Positions 18,982-29,003 of a stretch of 64,000 nt of DNA are shown piece by piece. Source of the stretch: Urophycis tenuis (taxonomy: Eukaryota > Chordata > Actinopteri > Gadiformes > Phycidae); assembly GCA_036785325.1 (NCBI GenBank), contig JAXIVH010000208.1, forward strand, positions 1 to 64,000. The letters run 5' to 3'. The notes beneath the pieces are model-generated. The model made no database searches. It had not been told where the DNA came from and saw only the letters and a list, made by a program, of their open reading frames with translations. A program made the translations under genes and the position numbers. The stretch's first letter is position 1. Each line of letters opens with the position of its first letter.

Positions 18982-20019
18982 ATCTGGATGCAGTCGGGCT
19001 GCCTCCCAGTGTGATCGACACTATTCAGTGTGCAAGGGCTTCTTCCACCCGCTCACTTTACAGTGGTAAATGGCGGGTTTTTGAGAATTGGTGCGAGGAG
19101 AGGCGGATTCTCTCTTTTCAATGCTCAGTGAGGGACATCCTCTGTTTTCTGCAGGATTTGCTAGACAAGGGGAAAGCCTTTTCCACAATTAAGGTGTACT
19201 TGGCGGCTATCTCAGCATGCCACGTGGGCCTGGGTGATAAGTCACCGGGCCAGCACCCATTGGTGTGCAGCTTCATGAAGGGGGTGCGCCGGAAGCGCCC
19301 TGTTTCTAGACCTTTAGTGCCATTGTGGGACTTGTCAGTGGTGTTAGATGCACTGTCTCGACACTCGTGAACCTTTGGAGGGAGTGGGATTGAAATTCCT
19401 CTCCCTCAAAGCGGCCTTGCTCTTAGCTTTAACCACTGCGAAGCGGGTGAGTGATTTACAGGCGCTGTCGATGCGGGCAGCCTGTATGCAGTTTGCCCCA
19501 GGGGACTCAAAGGTGTGTTTAAGACCTAACCCAGCCTTTGTACCTAAGGTAGTGGAGTCTGCGTACAGATGCCCCATTATAGAACTGGGGGCTTTTCACC
19601 CTCCCCCTTTTGGGACGGAGGAAGATCGTAGACTGAATACCTTATGCCCAGTGCGGGCATTACGACTATATGTGGATAGGACAGCGGTTTTCCGCAGGAG
19701 TGACCAGCTGTTTGTGTCCTGGGCTACGCCCCACAGGGGAAAACCACTGTCGCGCCAGAGGTTATCCCACTGGATTGTGGAGGCCATAGAGCTGGCTTAC
19801 AGGTGCAGGGGCCTGCAGCCGCCTGCAGGGGTAAGGGCTCACTCTACCAGAGGCATGGCAACGTCATGGGCTCTGTTTAAGGGGGTCAGAGTTGAGGACA
19901 TTTGTGCTGCGGCGAGTTGGGCTACGCCACACACATTTGTGAGATTTTACAGGCTGGACGTTTCTGACACGTCCCTGGCCCATGCGGTCCTGCGGACTGG
20001 GGCTTCAGGGGTCGTGTAA
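18960..20019 (+). pseudogene. DIRS tyrosine recombinase, one frameshift
   Basis: The recombinase cuts and rejoins DNA through a tyrosine nucleophile to integrate the circular DIRS DNA. The N-terminal part (SARxxYSGKW-like TRSLYSGKWRVFENW, then FSTIKVYLAAISACHVG) runs to a stop at 19368-19370. The catalytic part continues one frame over from about 19350 (EPLEGVGLKFLSLKAALLLA). It has the first Arg in AKRVSDLQ, the HxxR box in HSTRGMA, and the Tyr in FVRFYRLDV. One base gained or lost near 19362-19370 is the only break. Its frame is also open upstream from 16701, overlapping the RT. Confidence 0.9.
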
Positions 20020-20086
20020 GGTGTCAGTCTGGGTTGTGGAGCCGGATGGCTTCGGGAGAACATGCAATCCGGGAGTGGGCTATATC

Positions 20087-20180
20087 TCCCATAGTGAAAC
20101 ACCGAACGAAGTTAGAAAAAGAACGTCGGGTTACTTAACGTAATCCCTGGTTCTTTGATAACAGAGTGAGGTGTTTCACC
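20087..20180. repeat. DIRS internal complementary region
   Basis: The first half (to about 20126) is the reverse complement of the element's left end (14447-14482). The second half (from about 20125) is the reverse complement of its right end (20358-20413). The two halves meet at a GTT/AAC overlap. In the DIRS model this region templates closure of the single-stranded circle. Confidence 0.9.
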
Positions 20181-20220
20181 AACACTTCCCTCCTTGCATA
20201 GCGAGGGAAGAAACCGGTTT

Positions 20221-20363
20221 AGAATGACCCGATCTGGTGGGTCGACCGAGATATATAGAGGGGGCGGGGCCCTCCCACAGGTCGACCTGTCTGTCAGAGA
20301 CAGACGTGGTGTCATTGGAGCTTCCATAATGGACACGCTGAGAGCGATTCCCATAGTGAAACA
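20221..20363 (-). repeat. DIRS right inverted terminal repeat
   Basis: Reverse complement of the left repeat. It is followed by about 50 bp of right-end-specific sequence, which is complementary to the second half of the internal complementary region. Confidence 0.93.
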
Positions 20364-20439
20364 CCTCACTCTGTTATCAAAGAACCAGGGATTACGTTAA
20401 GTAACCCGACGTTTTCACTCGTTTTTGGCCTCCATTGAA

Positions 20440-20876
20440 TTGAATTCAAAGTTTCCCTTCTGTCCCACCAGTGCCTCCATGGCACTGCCCCCCTATACCT
20501 CAAGCAACTTATCACCCCTCATTCCTCCTCACGCCATCTCCGCTCTGGACAAGCCAACCTCTTTCAACCTCTGAGGACAAGGCTTCGAACCATGGGCGAC
20601 CACGCCTTCTGTTCAGCTGCACCCAGTCTGTGGAATGCACTCCCTGACCATCTGAGGGCTCCACAGACTGTGGACTCTTTAAAAAAAAAAAAAAAGGCCT
20701 TAAAACACATCTTTTTAGAAAAGCCTATGGATAAATCTGCTATTTTAATGTTTACTCTGCTAGTTTTAAAGTCTATAATGTTGTTTTCATCCTTTTTTAT
20801 GTGCATTGTAGCACTTTGAGGTCATTGAATTGATGTAAAGTGTGTTATAAATAAAATTTATTGTTATTACTATAAA
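20440..20876 (+). mobile_element. LINE 3' fragment
   Basis: The translation shows LYLKQLITPHSSSRHLR, then APSLWNALPDHLRAPQTVD and LKTHLF-type residues (ALKHIFLEKP), the usual C-terminal end of a fish non-LTR reverse transcriptase. An A-run interrupts it at 20679. It ends in ataaataaaatttattg, a 3' tail. It lies directly right of the DIRS element and is truncated at its 5' end. Confidence 0.75.
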
Positions 20877-20879
20877 ATC

Positions 20880-21330
20880 ATGGTTGACCCACAATTTCCT
20901 CCAAACAGTGACACAACAGAACTACTTCTCATAGGCACCAAATCCAACCTCAATAAAACTGGTCCTGTCTATGTCACCATCGGCACCTCAACCATCACCC
21001 CCTCCCCCCTGTCACGCAACCTTGGCGTCACCCTGGACCCCACTCTCTCCTTCGATCCCCATGTCAGCTCCATCATCAAGACCTCGTACTTTCGCCTCCG
21101 CCGCATCGCCAAGATCAGACACTGCCTCTCCTCCTTTGCTGCCGAATTCCTTGTAACTTGGCCCTTAGTCAGAGATGTTGTATACTTGCCATGGTTAATC
21201 TAGGAATTGAAATGCTTGGAACTTGTTCTGGTGACATTCTTAATGTATTAGCACCAATAAAATGTTTCACCTTCTTATGACAAATGTACTCTTTGTAAGT
21301 CACTTTGGATAAAAGCGTCTGCTAATTGCC
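20880..21330 (+). mobile_element. LINE fragment, RT C-terminal region and 3' tail
   Basis: The open frame 20880-21203 encodes SDTTELLLIGTKSNL, then SRNLGVTLDPTLSFDPHV, then SYFRLRRIAKIRHCLS. This is the conserved stretch after the palm of jockey/CR1-type LINE RTs. From about 21150 the sequence becomes a different LINE tail, shared in inverted form with 48012-48172, and ends near the common fish motif ataaaagcgtctgctaa. It marks the outer edge of the left duplication arm. Confidence 0.75.
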
Positions 21331-21632
21331 CTAAATGTAAAAAGTAAACAAAATGCTGTAAAACAAAAGTAAAACAAATGCTGACACCTACAACAAGTTG
21401 TATTCCTTAAACAAAATGTTCAGATGTTCTAAATTCAAAAACCCCAGCTACAGGGGGCTTATAGTTCTACAGTTAGAAACACAACACAAACAAGTTAAAA
21501 GATAAACAAAACCTTTTCTGATTGCAATGTCCCTCCTTGTAGGTCAAAAGTATAGTTTTGGCTAAAGAGAGAAAAACTAAATCCCGAATACCCCACAATA
21601 TCCCAAAAGCCAAACGTGTTGCCTGTGTACAT
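21331..21632. other. ACOT-A downstream flank
   Basis: No gene is seen. About 21380-21632 is the reverse complement of the sequence 3' of ACOT-B (47652-48005), except for a roughly 110-bp segment (47810-47925) present only on the right. Confidence 0.7.
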
Positions 21633-24528
21633 TCACAGCGATGCATTGGGGACACTATGAGGACCAGGGTACAGATGTTGCCTGAGGAAAGCCAGGCTCT
21701 TGTCCCAACAGTCTTCTTGAGCAAATGCATGTGGTTTAGTTTGTCCTCCCCACAGCACCCGCACTGCAACACACAGAAACGCACACACACTTTGATACCA
21801 CAATCCCTAATTAAGAACTACATTTTGAACCATACTTCATAAACTATTTGAAATGTTTTTCACCTTTTTTACGTAGGATTGGATTATATAAAAAGCCTGT
21901 TCGCTCTGTGACATTATAGGGCACATTAATAACATGTCCAGCATCTGGATATCGTAGTGTGGTCAACAGGTGGTCATTGCCTGCCTCATGCATAATGTTG
22001 GCCACCTGTGAGTGAAAGGGAACCTTTTGGTTAGTCCTGTGGTCTAAACTCTAACAGACACGTCAGTTCTGTTCTAACCAAAAACAAATGAAACATGTCT
22101 ACAGTGACTGTTTTCATTACATATCAGTAGGCTCGGTTAGCTTGCTTCTCTAACCTTGCTACAATGTGTGTACCAAATACAGTCAGAGTCAGATATGATG
22201 GTTGGATATGAAACAACTATCAATTAGGTGTAATTCCTATAAAAATAATAATTATGCAACAAGGAGGAATGATTTTAAAGGTCTAGGACCACTTGGAAAA
22301 TCTGAGCTTGGCAAATCAGGTCTTACATATTTCACACAATAAAAATGGATTTTGAATTACAAAAACCCCAGAATTTAGCATGTCACCTTCTCCGTACGAT
22401 GCATCTAACTGTTTCTGTTGATCGGTTAGTTTTTGCTTTTAATTTTGTGTACAGTTTGTGTTGGCAGTTGTGCTGCTTGCCTTGTCAAACTTCTGTACAT
22501 GTGTTTATTTGTATACAGGTCTCTCTTGAAAAAGATGTCTAACTCAATTAGAACTCAACTGCTACTTACAATGTCAGCAGATGGTGCAGACGAAAAATTT
22601 TGATCGTCTTCCCCAAAAACCATCATCAGTGGACATTTTATACTTTCCGCCTGGCAAAGAAATGACAAACAACATTATTTGTGTTTTTGTGTGCTACTGT
22701 GCGTGCATGCATGCGTGCATGTGCCTGAGTGTACGAACATGTATAATTTCATCTTTCGAGAGCGGAAGGGTGAAGTTTTTCCATATTTGACGGTTTTCCT
22801 CATCTAGCCGAATCCTGTCTACCTTCCTAATGGAAAAAGGGATTTAATCATGTTATTCCAATTGAGCATTATCCATATTTTTATTATGCATTGTAGTCCT
22901 GAAGTCGTGTAGATGGAACAGTATTTCTTAACAGTATTTTTACAATTCCAGAATTTGGCACAATGAACACAAGCTGCTGTCAACTCTGCCCGCTTTTCAT
23001 ATGGTCTCATAGGGACATAAATGGGCATGTGTCGACTATTGTAGAGAAAACTCAAAATAAGTAATCCAGAAAAGTATACTTTCATCCTGTTTTGCCATTG
23101 GGATTTCTATGGTATTCGATAACACAAATTTGTAAAGCTGACACCTAAAAAGACTTACGTTGCATAGGCATGCTCGATCATTTGGGTTATTGTGCCATCA
23201 AACAATGTGCAGGCACCATTGAGGGAGACACAGCAACGAGGCTAGAACACAACATGGTTATACATCATACACTCGAAAGGACACAACACATATCTGTAAT
23301 ATGTGTGGAAATACTCACGTTGATTACATCGCTGCTGCATGCCATATTGAGGACTAACACTGCACCAGAAGAGAAGCCATAAAGTCCAACTCTGCTGCTG
23401 ATCACCATTGGATGCTCCTGGAGAAACTGAAATGCCCTCTTTAAGGACAAAGATAATCATGAATGCTACCATTAGATAACTTTAAAATTCCATTAATCAA
23501 CAGCTTCACAGGACAGAGCGAAAGAACAGCCATCAATAGAAACAAGGTAAGGCTTGGGCATAACAATCACAGACCAGAAAAAAGTCCAAAGTATAATCTT
23601 TTCCAGGAGGGACGATGTTGGTCACCATGACTACAAAACCTTTGGAAGCCAACAATGCAGGACGGCACTCGGATGGTTTTTCTGCCATGCCCCACAATTC
23701 AAACACTGCAGGGAAGGGTCCAGGACCTGGAGAGTACACGAGTTTAGGTCCTGAAGATGCTTCAGGATTGCATAGAAGTAAAGGGAAAGAGGCTATTGAA
23801 AGATACCTGGAGGTATGAAGAGGCAAGCCTCCAGCTCATTCTCTTGCACTTTGATCCTCTTCACCCCTGGGGCCATGTACCATCTCTCGGTCACCACTGA
23901 GGCCAGGGGAGGCTGCTGCATGAACCCTTCAGACAGGTGTCCCTTATACACCGAGATGAGCCACTGCTCTGGGTTGCACACATCACGCCTATGTAGCCTG
24001 AGAGCGAGACAGACATTGTCAAAAGAGTAAGTAACCAACGCCAAGTCTCAAGAAGTACCGACACTGACAGTTCAACTTTGACCCTTATCTGACCTGATGT
24101 AGCAGTACATACCATGCATATTTTCTAGTTCCTGGCACAGCCTTTGCACTCCATATCAAACCCATCGCTTCCTTTCCTGTGTAGGTTCCCCCCAAACTAG
24201 CGTCTTCCCAAACTGTGAAATCAATCCAGATAATAGTTGGAGTGCCAAACATCAATAAGCAATGTCATCTAACTGTTGACAGTTCAGAATGATCATGTGA
24301 ATTGCTTTAAGTCAAATAGTAATCAGAACAATATCTACCATTGACCTTCCCTGTATCGTCAGCGACATAGTGTCCAAATGCTTCCCAATATTCTTCCATC
24401 TCGGAATAGTGAAGAGAGTGCAAAGTAACTGAAAGACCAGGAGGCAATTTCTCCACAACCACATTGAACTTGTCGCTTACAAGTGGCCTTGAGGGATAAA
24501 CAGAGAGCATTGGGACAGTTCCAGCCAT
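21633..24528 (-). CDS. Acyl-CoA thioesterase / BAAT-family gene, copy A, ten exons
   Basis: Type I acyl-CoA thioesterases hydrolyse fatty acyl-CoA to free acid and CoA; close relatives (BAAT) conjugate bile acids. Exons in transcript order are 24339-24528, 24113-24212, 23807-23997, 23575-23726, 23319-23438, 23159-23241, 22739-22826, 22570-22650, 21864-22005 and 21633-21763. They total 1278 nt, or 425 residues, the normal family length. The N-terminal domain (PSRPLVSDKFNVVVEKLPPG, then LGGTYTGKEAMGLIWS) is followed by an alpha/beta-hydrolase. The nucleophile Ser234 sits in GFSSG, the acid Asp324 in GEDDQN, and the base His359 in AGHVI. BAAT has Cys at the nucleophile, so Ser favours thioesterase. 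The C-terminus ends NASL, not a canonical peroxisomal signal. The exon 7 donor (CAT|gttcgt) is weak. Copy B is its inverted twin. Confidence 0.9.
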
Positions 24529-25013
24529 AGCTGATAATCTGTGAATTAGAAAGTGTAGCCACAAAGTTCAGTTCAATTAAGGTATTGTAGAAACATTTTG
24601 AATACAAATGTAACGCTATTTACTTACTTTAAGGTTGTAGTAAACCACCAAGCCATTTACTTTAGAAGATTAACTTTACCTGGAATACATGGATCCTTCA
24701 ATGCATAAATTCTACATGAATGTAATCCACCAGAAGGGATGACTCCGCACTCAACAACTGGTCAGCGATCATCTGAAGACATACTGTATATACAGTAGAC
24801 TACTTCTTCATGAAACCTTTAACTTCTACATGTCCTCAGGCTCACAGCATCGTTTGTGACAGATTACAAAGCACCTTGTTTCAATATTTGACTTTATAAT
24901 TCCATGATAATTGAATATGCATTTATTTGTCTGTGTTGACCTTAAGATTGTTGGTTTTATGGCTTGAGGGTATTTACTTTGAAATACTGTGACTTACAAA
25001 GAGTACATTTGTC

Positions 25014-25345
25014 ATAAGAAGGTGAAACATTTAATTTCTGCAAATACAGTAAGAAAGTCACCAGAACAAGTTTCAAGCATTTCAATTGCTAGGTTAACCG
25101 TTGCTAGTATACAACATCTCTGACTAAGTGCCAAGTTACAAAGAGCGATTGTAGTGCCAAGACATACATCAAATCAAATCTCTTCTGGAAGATGGGGAGA
25201 GACTCTGCAGTCCTGATATTGGCAGGGAGCTTGTTCCACCACTGCGGTGCCAAAACGGAGAAGCGTTGAGATTTCTGACCTTTTCCTCCTTCTAGTGATG
25301 GAGGTACCAGTCGACCAGCTGGTACCTCCGTCAAAGGTTTCACTC
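25014..25345 (-). mobile_element. LINE 3' fragment
   Basis: The minus-strand frame 25343-25104 reads EVPAGRLVPPSLEGGKGQ, then APQWWNKLPANIRTAESLPIF, a LINE RT C-terminus. It is the inverted partner of 41286-41697 in the other arm and lies upstream of ACOT-A. Confidence 0.8.
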
Positions 25346-25475
25346 GTTATTGGCCACCATTGAAGGTGATATGCTTTTACTTTACAGAATAGAATGAGTA
25401 AATTGCGGAATTAGCTAGAGTGAGCTACAGAAAATCAAAAAAAGACTAGCAGTCAACTCGCATGGTAATAAGCCT

Positions 25476-26153
25476 GTATCGCGAAAACAATGCCAGAGGT
25501 ACCAGGACTACCATTAGGTACCGGGATGAGATCCTCAGACCCATTGTCAGACCATATGCTGGTGCAGTGGTCCCTGGGTTCCTTCTCATGCATGACAATG
25601 CTCAGCCTCACGTGGCTGGAGTGTGTCAGCAGTTCCTGCATGACGAAGGCATTGATGCTATTGACTGGCCTGCCCGTTCCCCAGACCTGAATCCAATCGA
25701 GCACATCTGGGAGATCATGTCTGGTTCCATCCACAGAGGCCACATCGCACTACAGACTGTCCAAGAGTTGACTGATGCCCTGATCCAGGTCTGGGAGGAG
25801 ATCCCTCAGGAGAACATCCGTCCTCTCATCAGGAGCATGCCCAGACATTGTAGGGAGTGCATGAAGGCAGGTGGAGGCAAAACACTTCTGAGCCTCATTT
25901 TGAATTGTGTTGAGGAATTTACACAGAATTTGGATCAGCCTGTGATCTGATTTTTCCACTTTTATTTATAGTCTGATTCTGAATCCAGACCTCCATGGGT
26001 TAATGATTTTGATTTCCATTGATCATTCTTATGTTATTTTGTTCTTAATGGATTCCACTATGCAATGAATAAAGATTTTCAACTGGGATATTTCAATCAT
26101 CAAGATCTAGGATGTGTTGTTTAAGTGTTCCCTTTATTTTTTTGAGTCGTGTA
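25476..26153 (+). mobile_element. Tc1-like transposon, 3' part
   Basis: The open frame 25462-25950 carries the C-terminal catalytic half of a Tc1 transposase. The motifs are LLMHDNAQPHVAGV with its Asp, and SPDLNPIEHIWEIM with the final Glu of the DD34E triad. It continues to a terminal-repeat-like end (gtgttccctttattttt) near 26150. The 5' half is missing and the copy starts at the break in duplication homology. A related copy lies inverted at 38752-40147. Confidence 0.88.
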
Positions 26154-26560
26154 TAATGACAAACAATGCGCAAACAATGCGCAAACTTCAGGTAGCATAT
26201 AATGACTGCCTGAGGATACTGCTGAAAAAGCCTAGGAGTAGCAGTGCGAGTAAGCTCTTTTGTGACTCAGGACTATGCACTTTACAGGCTCTCTTGAGGA
26301 ACCTAATGTACAAGTTCATGTCCCGACTTGATGAGTCTAAAAACTGTATTATAATGATGCTCACAAGCCCCAGGCACAGCTCGGTCAGATATCTATCATA
26401 TTTGTGGAAACATTGGTATGGGTGCCTTTTAAGACTCTCATGAACCAGAGTATTTGTGTATGTGTTTGTGTATTTATTCCCTTTTTTTAATGTATGTTTT
26501 TGCTGTTGGGCCTAGAGCCTGTAATAAAGTTTATATAATCTAGGGGGTGTTCATTGGTTG
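26154..26560 (+). mobile_element. LINE 3' fragment (RT C-terminus)
   Basis: The frame 26114-26443 encodes VAYNDCLRILLKKPR, then ALLRNLMYKFMSRLDES, then SVRYLSYLWKHW, a pattern common at the end of fish LINE polyproteins. A 3' end follows with an AATAAA at about 26524. It is 5' truncated, with no counterpart in the right arm. Confidence 0.75.
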
Positions 26561-27099
26561 TAATTTGTAACCTCATCCCTAGGTACCTGTAAATTCTACA
26601 CACTGCATGAGGTTGTTTGTCCTCTTCACACTACCAACACACACAAACACACACACACGGGATTGGGAACATGTGGGATCTGCTCGCCGACCATCTGAAA
26701 GCCTACCATTTCATGAGGCCACCCAACCCTTTCTCAACGGTTCTACTGTCCTCAGGGTGTCCTTTGTGAAAGCTGCCAGTGTGGACACATGACCAATATT
26801 TGACTTCATGAATATTTCCATGTGTCTAGAGTGCATTTATTTGTCTGTCTTGTTAATGTCGTTTTAGGGCTTAGGTATTTTTATAATGATACCTTAAGGG
26901 TGTGTGTAAACACAGGACTCTTGGTGGCCCCATACGACTTCACTTGGTCCTTAAGACAAACAAGGTTCAATTGCTGAACTGAAGATCTAAAAGAGAATAT
27001 CTCCCTTAATCTGTTGGAGTATTTTCATGATCATTAGCATCAACAGCAACAGAAAGAGCAATAGTAAACAGGAATCAAACTCCTGCTCCTGTCTCAAGG
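26561..27099. other. Duplication arm, non-coding
   Basis: No gene is seen. 26890-27099 is the reverse complement of 38080-38285. Part of it (about 26830-26920) is also repeated inverted at 29770-29880. It includes a short (CA)n at 26642-26658. Confidence 0.7.
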
Positions 27100-27474
27100 T
27101 AGATAGATATTCCTTTATTAATTCCCCTTAGGAGAAATTCACATTGACCGTCAACCCGTCCGTACATATACAACATAACATACAATATGACAAGGGGGTA
27201 GACAGGACAGGAAGACAGGGATGAAAGAAAAATACAGAATACAGTAACATGAGGAGAGGGAGGAGAGAAAAAAAAAGCATCCCCTCAGACTATGTTCCTG
27301 TGGGGAGCACAGTGTGTGGGCATAAAAAAACACCTCAGCAACATAAGCACACATAAGAACACTTTATAACATGAAACTCAGGACTTGCAACAGGGTAGGG
27401 GGTCGGGGGTTGTAGGTGGCCCAGCACAGACAAGCGGCCATCCGGGCCTGCAGTCATCTGCGGCGCTGGTCACA
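27100..27474 (-). mobile_element. L2-like LINE 3' end
   Basis: On the minus strand the sequence ends GAATTTCTCCTAAGGGGA, then attaataaaggaatatctat, the 3' tail seen on fish L2-type LINEs. It is the inverted partner of 34640-35028. The duplication homology stops at 27474, where copy B of the interspersed repeat begins. Confidence 0.8.
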
Positions 27475-28289
27475 TATTGTATATCTATTGTATATCTTGT
27501 CATTAATGTCACAATCTCGAAACAGTATTAAAAGTATGTCAAAATGTGAAAACACTGCATTCAAATAATAATGCATTGTTTAAACAGCTAATATGTAACA
27601 TTTGTAATAAGAAACACCCCTTTACAGGGGAGGCAAAGTAACAAGATTGATACAGAAGGACAAGGGACAGAATAGAGAGGATGGATGTTGCTATTTCCTA
27701 TTGGCTACGTTTTCTACGTATTGGCTTGTTACGTTGTTGCTTCATAGCGAGATAGAGATTACACACCTTGCACCATAGTTGAGATGTAACGGCTAATCTA
27801 GCTCTGTAAATGCCAGAGGTTGCAGAAGGCAACCAACTGACCCCACCCATCCCTTCCCATAGACTACGGTGGCCTGTGCTGGTTGTGCATTGTGTTGGGT
27901 GCCAGTAGGTCCTTCGACAATTATGTCATGTGTCAAGTGATGGCGCTCCTTTATATGTATATAATATCTAACCCTAACCCTATATACACACACATTAGTC
28001 TGTATAACTACAGATCATAGTTTACAAGCAAAGGTCATTTTAGATTGAAGGTGAATGTTTTTAGAATTTTTTTTTTTTTTCTTGGGGGGGGGGTGACTCT
28101 AAACTGCAAATACATCTTTTTAACCAATCAAAATCGAGTAATGCAATGTAGTGGCTGGTAGATTAATTCTCCAAGTCAGTGGGTGATTGCACTTATTACC
28201 TTTTTTTAAGACAACATGATGCAACATGATGCATGATTAGTGATTCATGATAAATGTGATGGGGACGAGAAGAAGTGCGACAGCTATGG

Positions 28290-28332
<43 letters not shown>

Positions 28333-29003
28333 AAACATGCAGAATCTGACCTGGGTCCTGGTCAAACTTCTAACCCAGATGAGATGCCTAGTCAGAGTGG
28401 TGGTCAAAAGAAAGCGATTCGTTTGGATTTACTTTACTTTACAAACAAAACACCCATCATTTCATAACAAGACACAACAGACTCTTTTGTTTCGCCTACC
28501 TGAACACACTGAGAAATGGGCAACTTTAATGAGAAAAACCACAAAGAACTTGTCGCCAAATAAAAAAAAAGCCACACACTCTGGCAGAGACATTAATACT
28601 GCCGATTCCTGCCAGGATATCAGCTTTGTGTACCTAGAAACAGGCCCAGGTTTCACAATGAGCACACAAAAACTTTAAAACAAATATATGCTTACATTTA
28701 CTGTATTGGACTGTAATGTGTCATTTTGTAACATTTTTGGTTTGTGCCATGCCTCAAAAAAGGTTGAAAAGCACTGCTCTAAACTCCATTTGAATATACA
28801 ATATACAATATATTTCATATTTGCTAATAAAGGATACTTATGAGTTTTATATTGCATTTCTGCTAATTCTAATTGTGTTCCACTAGATGCCACTCAATTG
28901 TAAACACCACCTTTTAATTAAAGTCAGACAAATAATGACACATTTTTAGGTTATTAAAAAAAAAAGTTATATACGGTATATACTTAAAATATAAACTGTT
29001 TAC
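27475..29003. repeat. Unclassified interspersed repeat, copy B
   Basis: It starts inside the family consensus at atattgtatatctattg, so it lacks about 400 bp present at the 5' side of copies A and C. It retains the telomere-like TAACCCTAACCC (27967), the (TA)n tract (28297-28330) and the conserved open block (to about 28678). It occupies the spacer between the two duplication arms. Confidence 0.8.

Larger units (their letters stand above)
14447..20413 (+). mobile_element. Full-length DIRS retrotransposon
   Basis: DIRS elements replicate by reverse transcription and integrate a circular intermediate with a tyrosine recombinase, leaving no target duplication. The parts seen here are the left terminus; the inverted terminal repeat 14469-14612; gag-like ORF, RT/RNase H ORF and tyrosine recombinase ORF in that order; the internal complementary region at about 20087-20180; and the right inverted repeat 20221-20363 with its terminal extension. 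The internal region fuses the complements of the two outer ends, which is the DIRS hallmark. A GTT triplet is shared at both ends and at the internal junction. The flanks join to a sequence that exists unoccupied elsewhere in the window. Confidence 0.95.
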
